A stretch of 13,333 nucleotides of DNA from an uncultured Clostridia bacterium. Its GTDB lineage: Bacteria > Bacillota > Clostridia > Christensenellales > CAG-314. Each line of letters begins with the position of its first letter. Positions within the stretch are counted from its first letter, which is position 1. The translations under genes and the position numbers were made by a program. The stretch lies in contig CAKQXG010000049.1 in assembly GCA_934281515.1 (NCBI GenBank), forward strand, positions 1 through 13,333, read 5' to 3'. Below, in pieces: positions 1-6,054 of this stretch. The notes below the pieces were generated by a model, which had not been told where the DNA came from, made no database searches, and worked only from the letters and a program-made list of their open reading frames with translations.

Positions 1-1490
1 GTATAAAGAATGCCGTTTTGGCTTTCAAAACCGATGCCGCCTTCGGCAACTTCGATGTTTTGCAAAGCGTAGCAATGACGGAAGAAGTCGCTATTGTTGG
101 CAATAGATTGCAAACCGGCGGGGAATTTGACGTCGGTCAGAGACACGCAGAAGTCAAACATTTGACGTTCGATTGTTTCCAAAGAGGTACAAACGGACAA
201 ATCGATACTTTGAAGTTTGTATTGGTAGGCAAACACCATTTGTCCAAACGTTTTAAGCGCCGTACAATCGGTAAAATCGACGGTTTCCAAAACCGAGCCT
301 TGGTATTTGCCGGTGGAGTCGTACACGCCGTAGAACGCGCAGTCGCCGATGCTTTGAAGTTTGGAAAGACCTTTTAGGCTTACGAAGCGAAGGTTTTGAG
401 CGTTGCTGAAAGCGTTGTTTTCCAATGCGGTGATTTCCGTTGCGGCATCCAGATAAACTTCTTCGATTGTGCTGTTGTAGTAAAACGCGCCGTAGCCGAT
501 GTTTACAACGTTTTTACCACCGATTTGCTTGGGAACGACAACCGTCGTTACGGCGCTGTCTTTCACCAAACCGGTTATGGAAACGCCTCCTTCAACGTCT
601 TCGGTTTTGAATTCCGATTCCGCCGTGGTGGCAATTTGCCATTGAGCGGTGAGCGTTAGGTTGCCTGTTACCGTGATTTTTGCGTTGGGCGCATAGGTGT
701 TTGTGCCGTCGCTCCAACCAACTAGGTTGTTGATTTTCTTTGTGGTTACGTATGCGGAAAGGTCAACTTCGTCACCGCTGTTTACACAAAGCGTTGCCGT
801 GGTCAAAGCACTGCCGCCGTTTACGTCCAACGTTACGGTGTAAACGTTGATTTGCCAAGTTGCGGTAAGAGTGATGTCCTTGTTTACCGTCACGGTTGCA
901 TCGGCTGCATAGGTGTTGGTGCCGTCCGTCCAGCCTGCAAACGTGTATTGATCCTTGGTTGCCGCGTAGGAAGTCAATTTGAGTTCGGTGCCTGCAATTA
1001 CGCTAAGCGGAGCGGAAACATCCTTGGAGCAAACGCCACCGTCCAAAACGAAAGTTACGGTAAATACGTTGCGCCTCCAATTGGCAGTGAGAGTAACCTC
1101 GCCGCTGACGGTGATTTTTGCGTTCGGCTCGTATGTGTTGGTGCCGTCCGTCCAACTTTCCAAAACGTAATCTTGCTTGGTTACGGCATATGCGGAAAGA
1201 TCCAGTTCCGCACCGCTGTTGACTTTTATGCCGTTAGCCACGTCCACGCTGCAAGTTCCGCCGACCAGGTCAAACCAAACGGTGTATTGCACGGGAGCGG
1301 GGCTGCAAGTACATTTGTTTTTGCAAGCATCTTCCGTGCAGGTGCTGTTTTTGCAGCCTCCGCACACTTGGCATTTGCTTGTACATTCATGTTCGTTGTC
1401 GTGGTTATCCGGCGTGCACGCGGTAAATACTCCCAATGCAAGCACAACGGACAAAACGGCAATCAAAACGATTTTGAGTGTTTTATTCAT
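1..1490 (-). CDS. Large surface lipoprotein with Cys-rich module, three InlB/Flg_new-type repeats and BspA-like LRRs (3' end beyond window)
   Basis: An open frame of 496 codons runs from ATG at 1490 to the left edge with no stop. The start follows AGGAG at a good distance. Residues 1-24 form a signal peptide (Lys at 3 and 6, hydrophobic core 7-22), with lipobox FTAC and acylated Cys25. A short spacer is followed by eight Cys (36, 40, 43, 46, 51, 56, 60, 62). Three repeats of about 73 residues (68-140, 141-214, 215-286) each carry an N-terminal TVT/TVW-type strand, a GG turn, the signature W-[TS]-D-G-T-N-T-Y and an LTA-x-W end, as in InlB B / Listeria-Bacteroides repeats. From about 315 onward, LRR_5-type units appear (IGYGAF, ENNAFSN, SIGDCAFYG, then NGILY at the edge), as in BspA-like proteins. 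These families are usually cell-surface adhesins; the ligand here is unknown. It is the first gene after a cobalamin riboswitch and terminator, so B12-responsive expression is inferred. A start-proximal extended -10 (TGCGATAAT, about 1526-1534) could be a second promoter. Confidence 0.88.
   Translation of the reverse strand, partial: MNKTLKIVLIAVLSVVLALGVFTACTPDNHDNEHECTSKCQVCGGCKNSTCTEDACKNKCTCSPAPVQYTVWFDLVGGTCSVDVANGIKVNSGAELDLSAYAVTKQDYVLESWTDGTNTYEPNAKITVSGEVTLTANWRRNVFTVTFVLDGGVCSKDVSAPLSVIAGTELKLTSYAATKDQYTFAGWTDGTNTYAADATVTVNKDITLTATWQINVYTVTLDVNGGSALTTATLCVNSGDEVDLSAYVTTKKINNLVGWSDGTNTYAPNAKITVTGNLTLTAQWQIATTAESEFKTEDVEGGVSITGLVKDSAVTTVVVPKQIGGKNVVNIGYGAFYYNSTIEEVYLDAATEITALENNAFSNAQNLRFVSLKGLSKLQSIGDCAFYGVYDSTGKYQGSVLETVDFTDCTALKTFGQMVFAYQYKLQSIDLSVCTSLETIERQMFDFCVSLTDVKFPAGLQSIANNSDFFRHCYALQNIEVAEGGIGFESQNGILY
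633..1289 (-). repeat. Three tandem ~73-residue InlB/Flg_new-type repeats inside the lipoprotein gene
   Basis: The repeats occupy 1071-1289, 849-1070 and 633-848. They share the block W-[TS]-D-G-T-N-T-Y and the ending LTA-x-W. Repeats 1 and 2 share an identical 20-base DNA stretch encoding WTDGTN and the start of the next codon. Repeats 1 and 3 share a closely related stretch encoding DLSAY. Repeats 1 and 2 each keep a Cys three residues after the first Gly of the GG turn (Cys80, Cys154); repeat 3 instead has Cys235 further on. Such repeats fold as small beta-grasp-like stalk modules in Listeria InlB. Here they probably space the LRR domain from the membrane anchor. Confidence 0.8.
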
Positions 1491-1534
1491 TGTTTACTCC
1501 TATATTTTTTGCCTGTTACGGCTTATTATCGCAA

Positions 1535-1795
1535 AAAGTATAGGCAAAATCGGCTGAGTTTTTGCGCGCAAAGTCAATCGCAAAGCTTTGTAGCGCCAAT
1601 CGGAGACGATAATCGGCGCGTTCACGCATTCGACATGCCCGGGGAGGACACAACTACCCGAGCATAAAAAACAACCGCCCTTTTCGGCGGTTGTAAAAGT
1701 CAATATCGGACGGACTGCACAAAATTCTCGACAAAAGCCGAGCATAATAAAGTATCCGTCGCATAAACCTCGCCTCACCGAAAAGCCTATACTTT
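1535..1795. repeat. Long-range inverted repeat bracketing the riboswitch terminator
   Basis: The 11 bases at 1535-1545 (AAAGTATAGGC) are the exact reverse complement of 1785-1795. After an A-rich internal mismatch, 1551-1558 (CGGCTGAG) pairs with 1774-1780 (CTCACCG) if one C is bulged. In the minus-strand transcript this joins the bases just after the riboswitch 3' end to a site about 45 bases before the lipoprotein ATG, looping out the intrinsic terminator. It could be an RNA structure or the terminal repeats of a small element. No target-site duplication was seen. Confidence 0.5.
1664..1694 (-). terminator. Intrinsic terminator downstream of the cobalamin riboswitch
   Basis: Read on the minus strand, a perfect 9-bp stem (1686-1694 with 1671-1679) closes a six-base loop and is followed by a run of T. 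It lies about 107 bases after the riboswitch and 174 bases before the lipoprotein ATG. This is where a transcription-terminating expression platform would be expected. The simplest model is that bound cobalamin favours termination and that its absence allows read-through. No obvious antiterminator was identified with certainty. Confidence 0.85.
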
Positions 1796-1800
1796 CGAGG

Positions 1801-1980
1801 CAATTCGGCAGGTCTCCTGACTTATGGCGTCCGACACCATACGGCATGCCTTCCCAACGTACGTCAGTGACAAGTAGCACCGTATAATTAGCCAAATACA
1901 GTAGAGTGAGCTGAATCGCGGATTCTCACCGCGTTCCCTTTTGATGCCCGTGCGGGCAACCGTTTCACCTTTGTGCCACA
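1801..1980 (-). ncRNA. Cobalamin (B12) riboswitch
   Basis: The minus strand shows the conserved elements of the cobalamin riboswitch in order: AAAAGGGAA near 1941, a GGTGAGAATCC segment within a CGCGG/CCGCG hairpin, CTACTGT, a CACTG box, GGGAAGGC, and the B12 box AGTCAGGAGACCTGCC near 1807-1822. A short P1 helix can form between GGC near 1975-1977 and GCC near 1806-1808. These RNAs bind cobalamin and normally repress B12 uptake or synthesis genes, or B12-independent isozymes. Here the next gene encodes a surface lipoprotein. Confidence 0.95.
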
Positions 1981-2009
1981 ATTGTATGCCAATCACAAAG
2001 CAAAGTCAA
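1981..2009 (-). promoter_or_regulatory. Sigma-A-type promoter of the riboswitch-lipoprotein unit
   Basis: On the minus strand, -35 TTGACT (2004-2009) and -10 TACAAT (1981-1986) are separated by exactly 17 bases, close to consensus. The predicted start, near 1974-1977, coincides with the 5' side of the riboswitch P1 helix, which supports both calls. The promoter lies in the gap after the acetyltransferase gene, so the lipoprotein unit is independent of the ribosomal operon. Confidence 0.85.
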
Positions 2010-2088
2010 CGTTTTTAGGGAAATGATTGTGTTTGCAAATTGTAAATTTTGTGTAAAGCGACTTTACGAGCAAAATTTTGAAGAAAAC

Positions 2089-2628
2089 CTAACGAATATC
2101 CACGTTATCGTTCAAGTATTTTCTAAATTCCGCATATTCGTTTTCCGAAAGTGGCTGCTTGTAGGAAAGTACCAAAAGCGACAAATCCGGATCGCCCGTG
2201 CGCAAATGCGCCTGAATGTGCGGATACGCGTTTTCCACCATGCCGTTGCGCTTGTAGAACCCGATGCGACGGCGCGCAAGGTCGTCCGTGGGCAGTTCCG
2301 CCTCCAAAACGAACGGATTGCCGCAGGCAAGGTTTGCAAGCATGCTTACGATTGCACCACCGTAGCCGCCGTTCCGCAGTTCGGGCGCGACGCAAAAATT
2401 TTCCAAGTACAGCATCTGCGGCATTTGCCAATATCCAACAACGCCCACCGGTGTTGCCCCGTCCAAAACAAGGCAAAGGTTGTAGTCCGGATGTTTTGCC
2501 ACGGCAATTTGCTCCGAACGAGAACGCGTTTCAATCGGCGGGAAACTTGCCTGCAAAATATCCAGAGCAATGTCGAATTCGGCAGCGCTCGGCGTAACTT
2601 TTTTGAACGATAAACTTTGTTTACTCAT
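2089..2628 (-). CDS. GNAT-family N-acetyltransferase
   Basis: This 179-residue protein carries the GNAT fold signature. Motif A is strand YLENFCVAP (74-82) followed by the acetyl-CoA pyrophosphate loop R85-x-x-G88-x-G90. A motif B-like segment, RRIGFYKRNGM (120-130), holds a conserved Tyr at 125. It would transfer acetyl from acetyl-CoA to an amine; the substrate cannot be read from the sequence, and it does not look specifically like RimI. I chose ATG at 2628. The longer frame from 2688 would begin inside the terminator stem after rplQ and code for an unlikely leader. The ribosome binding site before 2628 is weak (GAG). It lies 99 bases downstream of rplQ, beyond that gene's terminator, so it may depend on read-through or an unseen promoter. 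The product is soluble and probably cytoplasmic. Confidence 0.85.
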   Translation of the reverse strand: MSKQSLSFKKVTPSAAEFDIALDILQASFPPIETRSRSEQIAVAKHPDYNLCLVLDGATPVGVVGYWQMPQMLYLENFCVAPELRNGGYGGAIVSMLANLACGNPFVLEAELPTDDLARRRIGFYKRNGMVENAYPHIQAHLRTGDPDLSLLVLSYKQPLSENEYAEFRKYLNDNVDIR

Positions 2629-2671
2629 AACGCACTCGATTTTTGTAGCAACGGCAAAAAACTTTGCCGAG

Positions 2672-2711
2672 GTAAAGAAAAACGGCAATATCGCGTGGAC
2701 GTTGCCGTTTT
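2672..2711 (-). terminator. Intrinsic terminator ending the ribosomal operon after rplQ
   Basis: On the minus strand, a 10-bp stem AAAACGGCAA / TTGCCGTTTT (2702-2711 with 2679-2688) has a 13-base loop and is followed by TTTCTTT. It starts 16 bases after the rplQ stop. A second small hairpin (CGGCAAA/TTTGCCG, about 2652-2669) follows. Position and shape fit the end of the spc-alpha supercluster. Confidence 0.8.
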
Positions 2712-2727
2712 GCTTTGCGTGTGTTTC

Positions 2728-3237
2728 CTACAGGATAACGATAAGAGCCATTTCGGCTGCGTCACCGCGACGAGGATTCATCTTGTAGATAGCCGTGTAG
2801 CCACCCTTTTGACCGCTTTCTTGCGCTTGCTTGTCAAATTTGGGAGCATACACGTTGAAAATCTTTTCGATTACGGGGTGCTTAACCTTCTTGGTACGAA
2901 GACGGTATTCCGTTCCCTTTTCCTTGGGAAGACGTGCTTCTTTGAGGTCGGCAACGCCTGCCATGATTTGACGTCTTGCAGCAAGTTTGTTTGCGCCGTC
3001 GTTAACAACTTTTACGGTTGTTTCCTTTCCGTTCACGATCTTGGTCTTTTCCACTTCGATAACGTCTTTGTAGGTGTTTACTGCCAACGTGATGTACTTT
3101 TCGGCAAGTTTTTGAACTTCCTTGGCGCGAGCCGCAGTCGTTTCCAACTTGCCGTTCCACAAAAGTTGGGAAACTTGGTTTTTAAGCAGAGCCATTCTGA
3201 TGTCGGTTGCTTTTCCTAATTTTCTATGTGATGCCAT
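2728..3237 (-). CDS. rplQ: 50S ribosomal protein L17
   Basis: L17 lines the region around the peptide exit tunnel of the large subunit and is the usual last gene of the alpha operon. The start MASHRKLGKATDIRMALLKN and the C-terminal GGYTAIYK-x-NPRRGDAAEMA block are diagnostic. At 169 residues it is longer than the roughly 115-130 of E. coli or Bacillus. The extra residues are mostly between about 55 and 120 (VEKTKIVNGKETTVKVVNDG and the charged stretch after it), an insertion I recall as common in Clostridia L17. GGAG lies 10 bases before ATG. It sits 12 bases after rpoA and is followed by an intrinsic terminator. Confidence 0.97.
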   Translation of the reverse strand: MASHRKLGKATDIRMALLKNQVSQLLWNGKLETTAARAKEVQKLAEKYITLAVNTYKDVIEVEKTKIVNGKETTVKVVNDGANKLAARRQIMAGVADLKEARLPKEKGTEYRLRTKKVKHPVIEKIFNVYAPKFDKQAQESGQKGGYTAIYKMNPRRGDAAEMALIVIL

Positions 3238-3249
3238 TGTGCAATTCTC

Positions 3250-4221
3250 CTATTCATCCTTATTTTTCAAAGACAGACCGTAACTTTCGAGCTTTGCAAT
3301 TACTTCGTCCAAGGACTTTCTGCCCAAGTTGCGAACTTTGAGCATATCGTCTTCGGTACGACGAGTCAAATCTTCCACCGTTTGGATGCCGGCGCGCTTC
3401 AAGCAGTTGTAGGAACGGACGGACAAATCCATGTCGTCGATGTTCATTTCCAGCACCTTTTTGTGATTGTCGCTTTCGCGAGGAATCAAAATGTCACGGT
3501 TGAAGTTCTCGGACAAATCGACGAACATTTTGATGTGGTCTTCGATAATCTTTGCCGCGAGAGAAACGATTTCGCGTCCCGAAAAGGCACCGTTTGTTTC
3601 AACTTCGAGGATAAGCTTGTCGCGAGTGATGTCCTGACCGACGCGCGCACTTTCCACGTTGTAACTTGCCTTTTTAACCGGCCCGAAGATAGAGTCGATG
3701 GGGATGAAACCGATGGGATAATTGAGTTTCAGCTCTTTGTTGCGTTCTTTGTTCTTTTCGATGGAATTATATCCGCAGCCGCGACCTACGTAGAGTTCGC
3801 AGTTGAGCGAATAGCCTTCTTCCAGAGTGCAAATATACAAATCCGGATTAAGAATTTCCACCTCACTGTCCGTGATAATGTCGCCGGCGTGTACTTCGCA
3901 CGGGCCGACCTTATTTATGGTTATTGTCTTTCTGAAGTCATTGTCTTCATTATCCGACTTCAAAGCCAAACGTTTGATGTTCAGGATGATGTCTGTAACG
4001 TCCTCTTTTACACCGGGAACAGTTGAAAACTCGTGTTGAACGCCTTCGATTTTCAGACCGACAACCGCCACGCCGGGAAGCGCGGAAAGAAGTACTCTGC
4101 GAAGAGCATTACCGAGAGTGATGCCGTAACCTCTTTCCAATGGTTCGGCGACAATCTTGATGATGCTGGCGTTTAGTCCGCTTTCTTCGACTGTCATTAC
4201 CGGTTTTTCTATTTCCATCAT
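3250..4221 (-). CDS. rpoA: DNA-directed RNA polymerase alpha subunit
   Basis: The 323-residue protein nucleates RNA polymerase assembly and contacts upstream promoter DNA and activators. The N-terminal domain carries EPLERGYGITLGNALRRVLL, the dimerisation core. The C-terminal domain after a linker (about residue 245) carries LSVRSYNCLKRAGI and NLGRKSLDEV, the helix-hairpin-helix surface containing the UP-element-binding Arg and Asn. I chose ATG at 4221 because AGGAG lies 11 bases upstream; ATG at 4218 is also possible. The longer frame from 4275 has no matching homology and reads through the ribosome binding site. A 124-base gap separates it from rpsD, and it is followed 12 bases later by rplQ. 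Confidence 0.97.
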   Translation of the reverse strand: MMEIEKPVMTVEESGLNASIIKIVAEPLERGYGITLGNALRRVLLSALPGVAVVGLKIEGVQHEFSTVPGVKEDVTDIILNIKRLALKSDNEDNDFRKTITINKVGPCEVHAGDIITDSEVEILNPDLYICTLEEGYSLNCELYVGRGCGYNSIEKNKERNKELKLNYPIGFIPIDSIFGPVKKASYNVESARVGQDITRDKLILEVETNGAFSGREIVSLAAKIIEDHIKMFVDLSENFNRDILIPRESDNHKKVLEMNIDDMDLSVRSYNCLKRAGIQTVEDLTRRTEDDMLKVRNLGRKSLDEVIAKLESYGLSLKNKDE

Positions 4222-4345
4222 TGGACAACAATCTCCTTTATATAATAAATTGATGGCTGTACTTGCAGGGCGCAAATATTATGCGCCGTGCAACAACCGT
4301 CGACACATTTGCCACAGTGACACAAAGTACAAGTAGTACGACCAA
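4222..4345 (-). other. rpsD-rpoA intergenic gap with a hairpin
   Basis: This 124-base gap is unusual in an otherwise packed operon. It contains a perfect 6-bp stem GGCGCA/TGCGCC (4269-4274 with 4282-4287) with an AT-only 7-base loop. TACTTG near the rpsD end and CAAGTA near 4261-4267 could also pair. No T-run follows, so it is not an intrinsic terminator. A TATATA-rich segment just before the rpoA ribosome binding site resembles a -10 but lacks a good -35. It may be a processing or translational control site. Confidence 0.4.
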
Positions 4346-4972
4346 TTACTTGGAGTACAACTCGACGATCATGTGCTCCTGGATGTTTGCGTCGATGTCT
4401 TCTCTCGTCGGCTTTGCAAGTACCTTACCGGTCAATTCGGCGGGCTCGAAGTCCAACCATTGAGGAAGGTTTGCGGGTTTTTTGGATTGTTTGAGAGCTA
4501 CAAACAGCGGTTGCTCTTGCTTGTTTTCCTTGACGGAAATGACGTCGCCCACCTTTACGCTGTAGCTAGGGATGGTGACGCGCTTGCCGTTGACAGTGAT
4601 AAGACCGTGGTTGACAAACTGTCTTGCCTGGCTGCGGCTGATGCCGATACCCATACGGTATACGACGTTGTCCAGTCTTTGTTCAAGCAGGATAAGCATG
4701 TTGGCACCTGTTACGCCCTTGCTGCGTTCGGCTTCTTCGTAGTACTTGTGGAATTGTTTTTCCTGAAGGCCGTAGATGCGCTTGGTCTTTTGCTTTTCTC
4801 TCAATTGAAGACCGTATTCGGTGATCTTCTTTCTGCTGTCGGCGTGTACTCCGGGGATCTTTCCGCGTCTTGTAAGAGCGCACTTTTCGGAATAGCATCT
4901 GTCGCCTTTAAGGAACAATTTGCATTTTTCGCGTCTGCATTGACGGCAATCTGCACTTGTATATCTAGCCAT
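4346..4972 (-). CDS. rpsD: 30S ribosomal protein S4, zinc-binding form
   Basis: S4 is a primary 16S rRNA binder that starts small-subunit assembly and in many bacteria represses its own operon. The 208-residue protein has the N-terminal domain with Cys9, Cys12, Cys26 and Cys31, the four zinc ligands of the zinc-containing (C+) S4 type, plus an extra Cys17. The S4 RNA-binding domain follows (RLDNVVYRMGIGISRSQARQ, about 98-117, and HGLITVNGKRV). Length matches the family. The ATG lies 19 bases after rpsK and has a GGAG site. It precedes rpoA as in the standard alpha order. Confidence 0.97.
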   Translation of the reverse strand: MARYTSADCRQCRREKCKLFLKGDRCYSEKCALTRRGKIPGVHADSRKKITEYGLQLREKQKTKRIYGLQEKQFHKYYEEAERSKGVTGANMLILLEQRLDNVVYRMGIGISRSQARQFVNHGLITVNGKRVTIPSYSVKVGDVISVKENKQEQPLFVALKQSKKPANLPQWLDFEPAELTGKVLAKPTREDIDANIQEHMIVELYSK

Positions 4973-4991
4973 TTGGGTAATTCTCCTTTAA

Positions 4992-5381
4992 CTAAACTCT
5001 TCTGCGCTTGGGCGGACGGCAACCGTTGTGAGCAATGGGCGATACGTCGCGGATAAGGGTAACTTCGATTTCGGCGGTTTGCAATGCGCGGATTGCAGAC
5101 TCACGTCCTTGACCGGGACCCTTGACGTACACTTCTACCGTGCGGATACCGTATTCCTTGGCGCCCTTGGCGGCGACTTCGCAAGCTTGTTGAGCGGCAA
5201 ATGCCGTGCTCTTACGAGAACCGCGGAAACCAAGACTACCGGAGCTACACCAAGACAGTGCGTTACCATTCATGTCGGTGAATGTTACGATCGTGTTGTT
5301 GAAGGAAGCGTGAATGTGCACTTGTCCTTTCTCGACCTTGCGTATGTCACGTTTTTTCTTGACAATTCTTTTACCAGCCAT
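4992..5381 (-). CDS. rpsK: 30S ribosomal protein S11
   Basis: S11 sits on the platform of the small subunit near the mRNA exit and contacts the 690 loop of 16S rRNA. The 129-residue sequence shows the family hallmarks VHIHASFNNTIVTFTD (21-36), GSRKSTAFAAQ, VKGPGQGRESAIRAL and the basic ending HNGCRPPKRRRV. Length is normal. It starts 14 bases after the rpsM stop behind a GGAGG-type site and is followed 19 bases later by rpsD. Confidence 0.97.
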   Translation of the reverse strand: MAGKRIVKKKRDIRKVEKGQVHIHASFNNTIVTFTDMNGNALSWCSSGSLGFRGSRKSTAFAAQQACEVAAKGAKEYGIRTVEVYVKGPGQGRESAIRALQTAEIEVTLIRDVSPIAHNGCRPPKRRRV

Positions 5382-5395
5382 TGTTACTTCCTCCC

Positions 5396-5773
5396 TTACT
5401 TAACAGCTTTCTTACCGCGAGAAACGGTACGTTTGGGGCCCTTGCGAGTACGAGCGTTTTGCTTGGTGCTTTGTCCTCTTACGGGCAGACCCTTTCTGTG
5501 ACGGATACCGCGATAGGAGCCGATTTCAATTTGTCTTTTGATGTTCATGGAAACTTCACGACGAAGATCGCCTTCTACGTGGAGATTCTTTTCGATACAG
5601 TCACGGATTTTGGACACGTCGTCTTCTGTAAGATCCTTTACGCGTGTATCGGGGTTGACACCTGTGTCGGCAAGAATTTTCTTTGCCGTGGTGCGTCCGA
5701 TTCCGTAAATGTAGGTCAAGCCGATTTCAATACGTTTTTCTCTGGGTAAATCTACACCGGAAATACGAGCCAT
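5396..5773 (-). CDS. rpsM: 30S ribosomal protein S13
   Basis: S13 is in the head of the small subunit and contacts the P-site tRNA and L5 across the subunit bridge. The 125-residue protein begins MARISGVDLPREKRIEIGLT and has the helix-hairpin IYGIGRTTAKKIL and the motif GSYRGIRHRKGLPVRGQ. It ends in a basic tail that reaches the decoding region. AGGAG precedes the ATG at a normal distance. The 147-base gap upstream is the largest in the operon and may hold a promoter and leader structure. Confidence 0.97.
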   Translation of the reverse strand: MARISGVDLPREKRIEIGLTYIYGIGRTTAKKILADTGVNPDTRVKDLTEDDVSKIRDCIEKNLHVEGDLRREVSMNIKRQIEIGSYRGIRHRKGLPVRGQSTKQNARTRKGPKRTVSRGKKAVK

Positions 5774-5920
5774 TTGTTTTTCTCCTTGAAAATTTCAATG
5801 ATGATATATATTCTCACACCCTGCTTGACGCAAGCCAATGTGGAATGATGTTGCATGACAGGCAGGGCAATTGTTAGCTAAGTAAACGCCTTGCGGCGTG
5901 ACTTATTGGGGGCAAACGCC
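5774..5920 (-). promoter_or_regulatory. Possible rpsM leader: hairpins and a candidate internal promoter
   Basis: The 147-base gap between rpmJ and rpsM contains a hairpin with a GCAA (GNRA) loop, ACGCC/GGCGT at 5886-5899. It can be nested inside GCTAAG/CTTAGC (5877-5882 with 5920-5925), whose 5' half overlaps the rpmJ stop. Further on, TTGCGT (5828-5833) and TATATA (5805-5810) are spaced by 17 bases and could be a weak promoter for rpsM-rpsK-rpsD-rpoA-rplQ. In E. coli the alpha operon starts at rpsM with an S4-binding leader; a comparable role here is inference. Confidence 0.4.
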
Positions 5921-6037
5921 TTAGCCTTGTCTTTGCTTGTGCTTGGGATACTTGGAGCAAATTACCATTACTTTTCCGTTACGTTTGATAACCTTGCACT
6001 TGTCGCACATGGGCTTTACCGACGGTTTAACTTTCAT
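5921..6037 (-). CDS. rpmJ: 50S ribosomal protein L36, zinc-binding form
   Basis: This is a 38-codon gene: start MKVKPSVKPMCDKCKVIKRN, end KYPKHKQRQG. Cys11, Cys14, Cys27 and His33 are the zinc ligands of the C+ type of L36, a small protein that holds 23S rRNA helices near the GTPase-associated region. Length and sequence are standard. GGAGG lies 8 bases before the ATG. It stands 53 bases after infA, its usual neighbour in Firmicutes and many other bacteria. Confidence 0.97.
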   Translation of the reverse strand: MKVKPSVKPMCDKCKVIKRNGKVMVICSKYPKHKQRQG

Positions 6038-6054
6038 TGTTTTATCCTCCCGTT

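Noticed and set aside
1526..1534. Extended -10-like TGCGATAAT before the lipoprotein start
   Set aside because: No -35 is found at a proper distance. I kept it only as an alternative for the riboswitch model and not as a separate feature.
852..1667. A 271-codon plus-strand open frame over the lipoprotein and terminator
   Set aside because: It is antisense to the lipoprotein repeats and runs through the terminator hairpin, has no convincing ribosome binding site and shows no family features.
1654..1764. A 36-codon upstream ORF (ATG 1764) with a GAGG-like site, spanning the terminator
   Set aside because: It could act as a leader peptide, but the product is a basic, unremarkable sequence and the frame crosses the terminator stem. 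Chance is the simplest explanation without comparative data.
1500..1895. A 131-codon minus-strand open frame across the riboswitch and terminator
   Set aside because: It covers the B12 box, terminator stem and leader, which are RNA elements. The translated sequence resembles no protein.
2053..2067. Small perfect hairpin (6-bp stem, 3-base loop) after the acetyltransferase stop
   Set aside because: The stem is AT-rich and followed by ACAAAATTTAC rather than a T-run, so it is not a convincing terminator.
2123..2597. Alternative-frame and antisense ORFs within the acetyltransferase gene
   Set aside because: The GNAT motifs are in one frame only; the others are Arg- and Cys-rich shadows.
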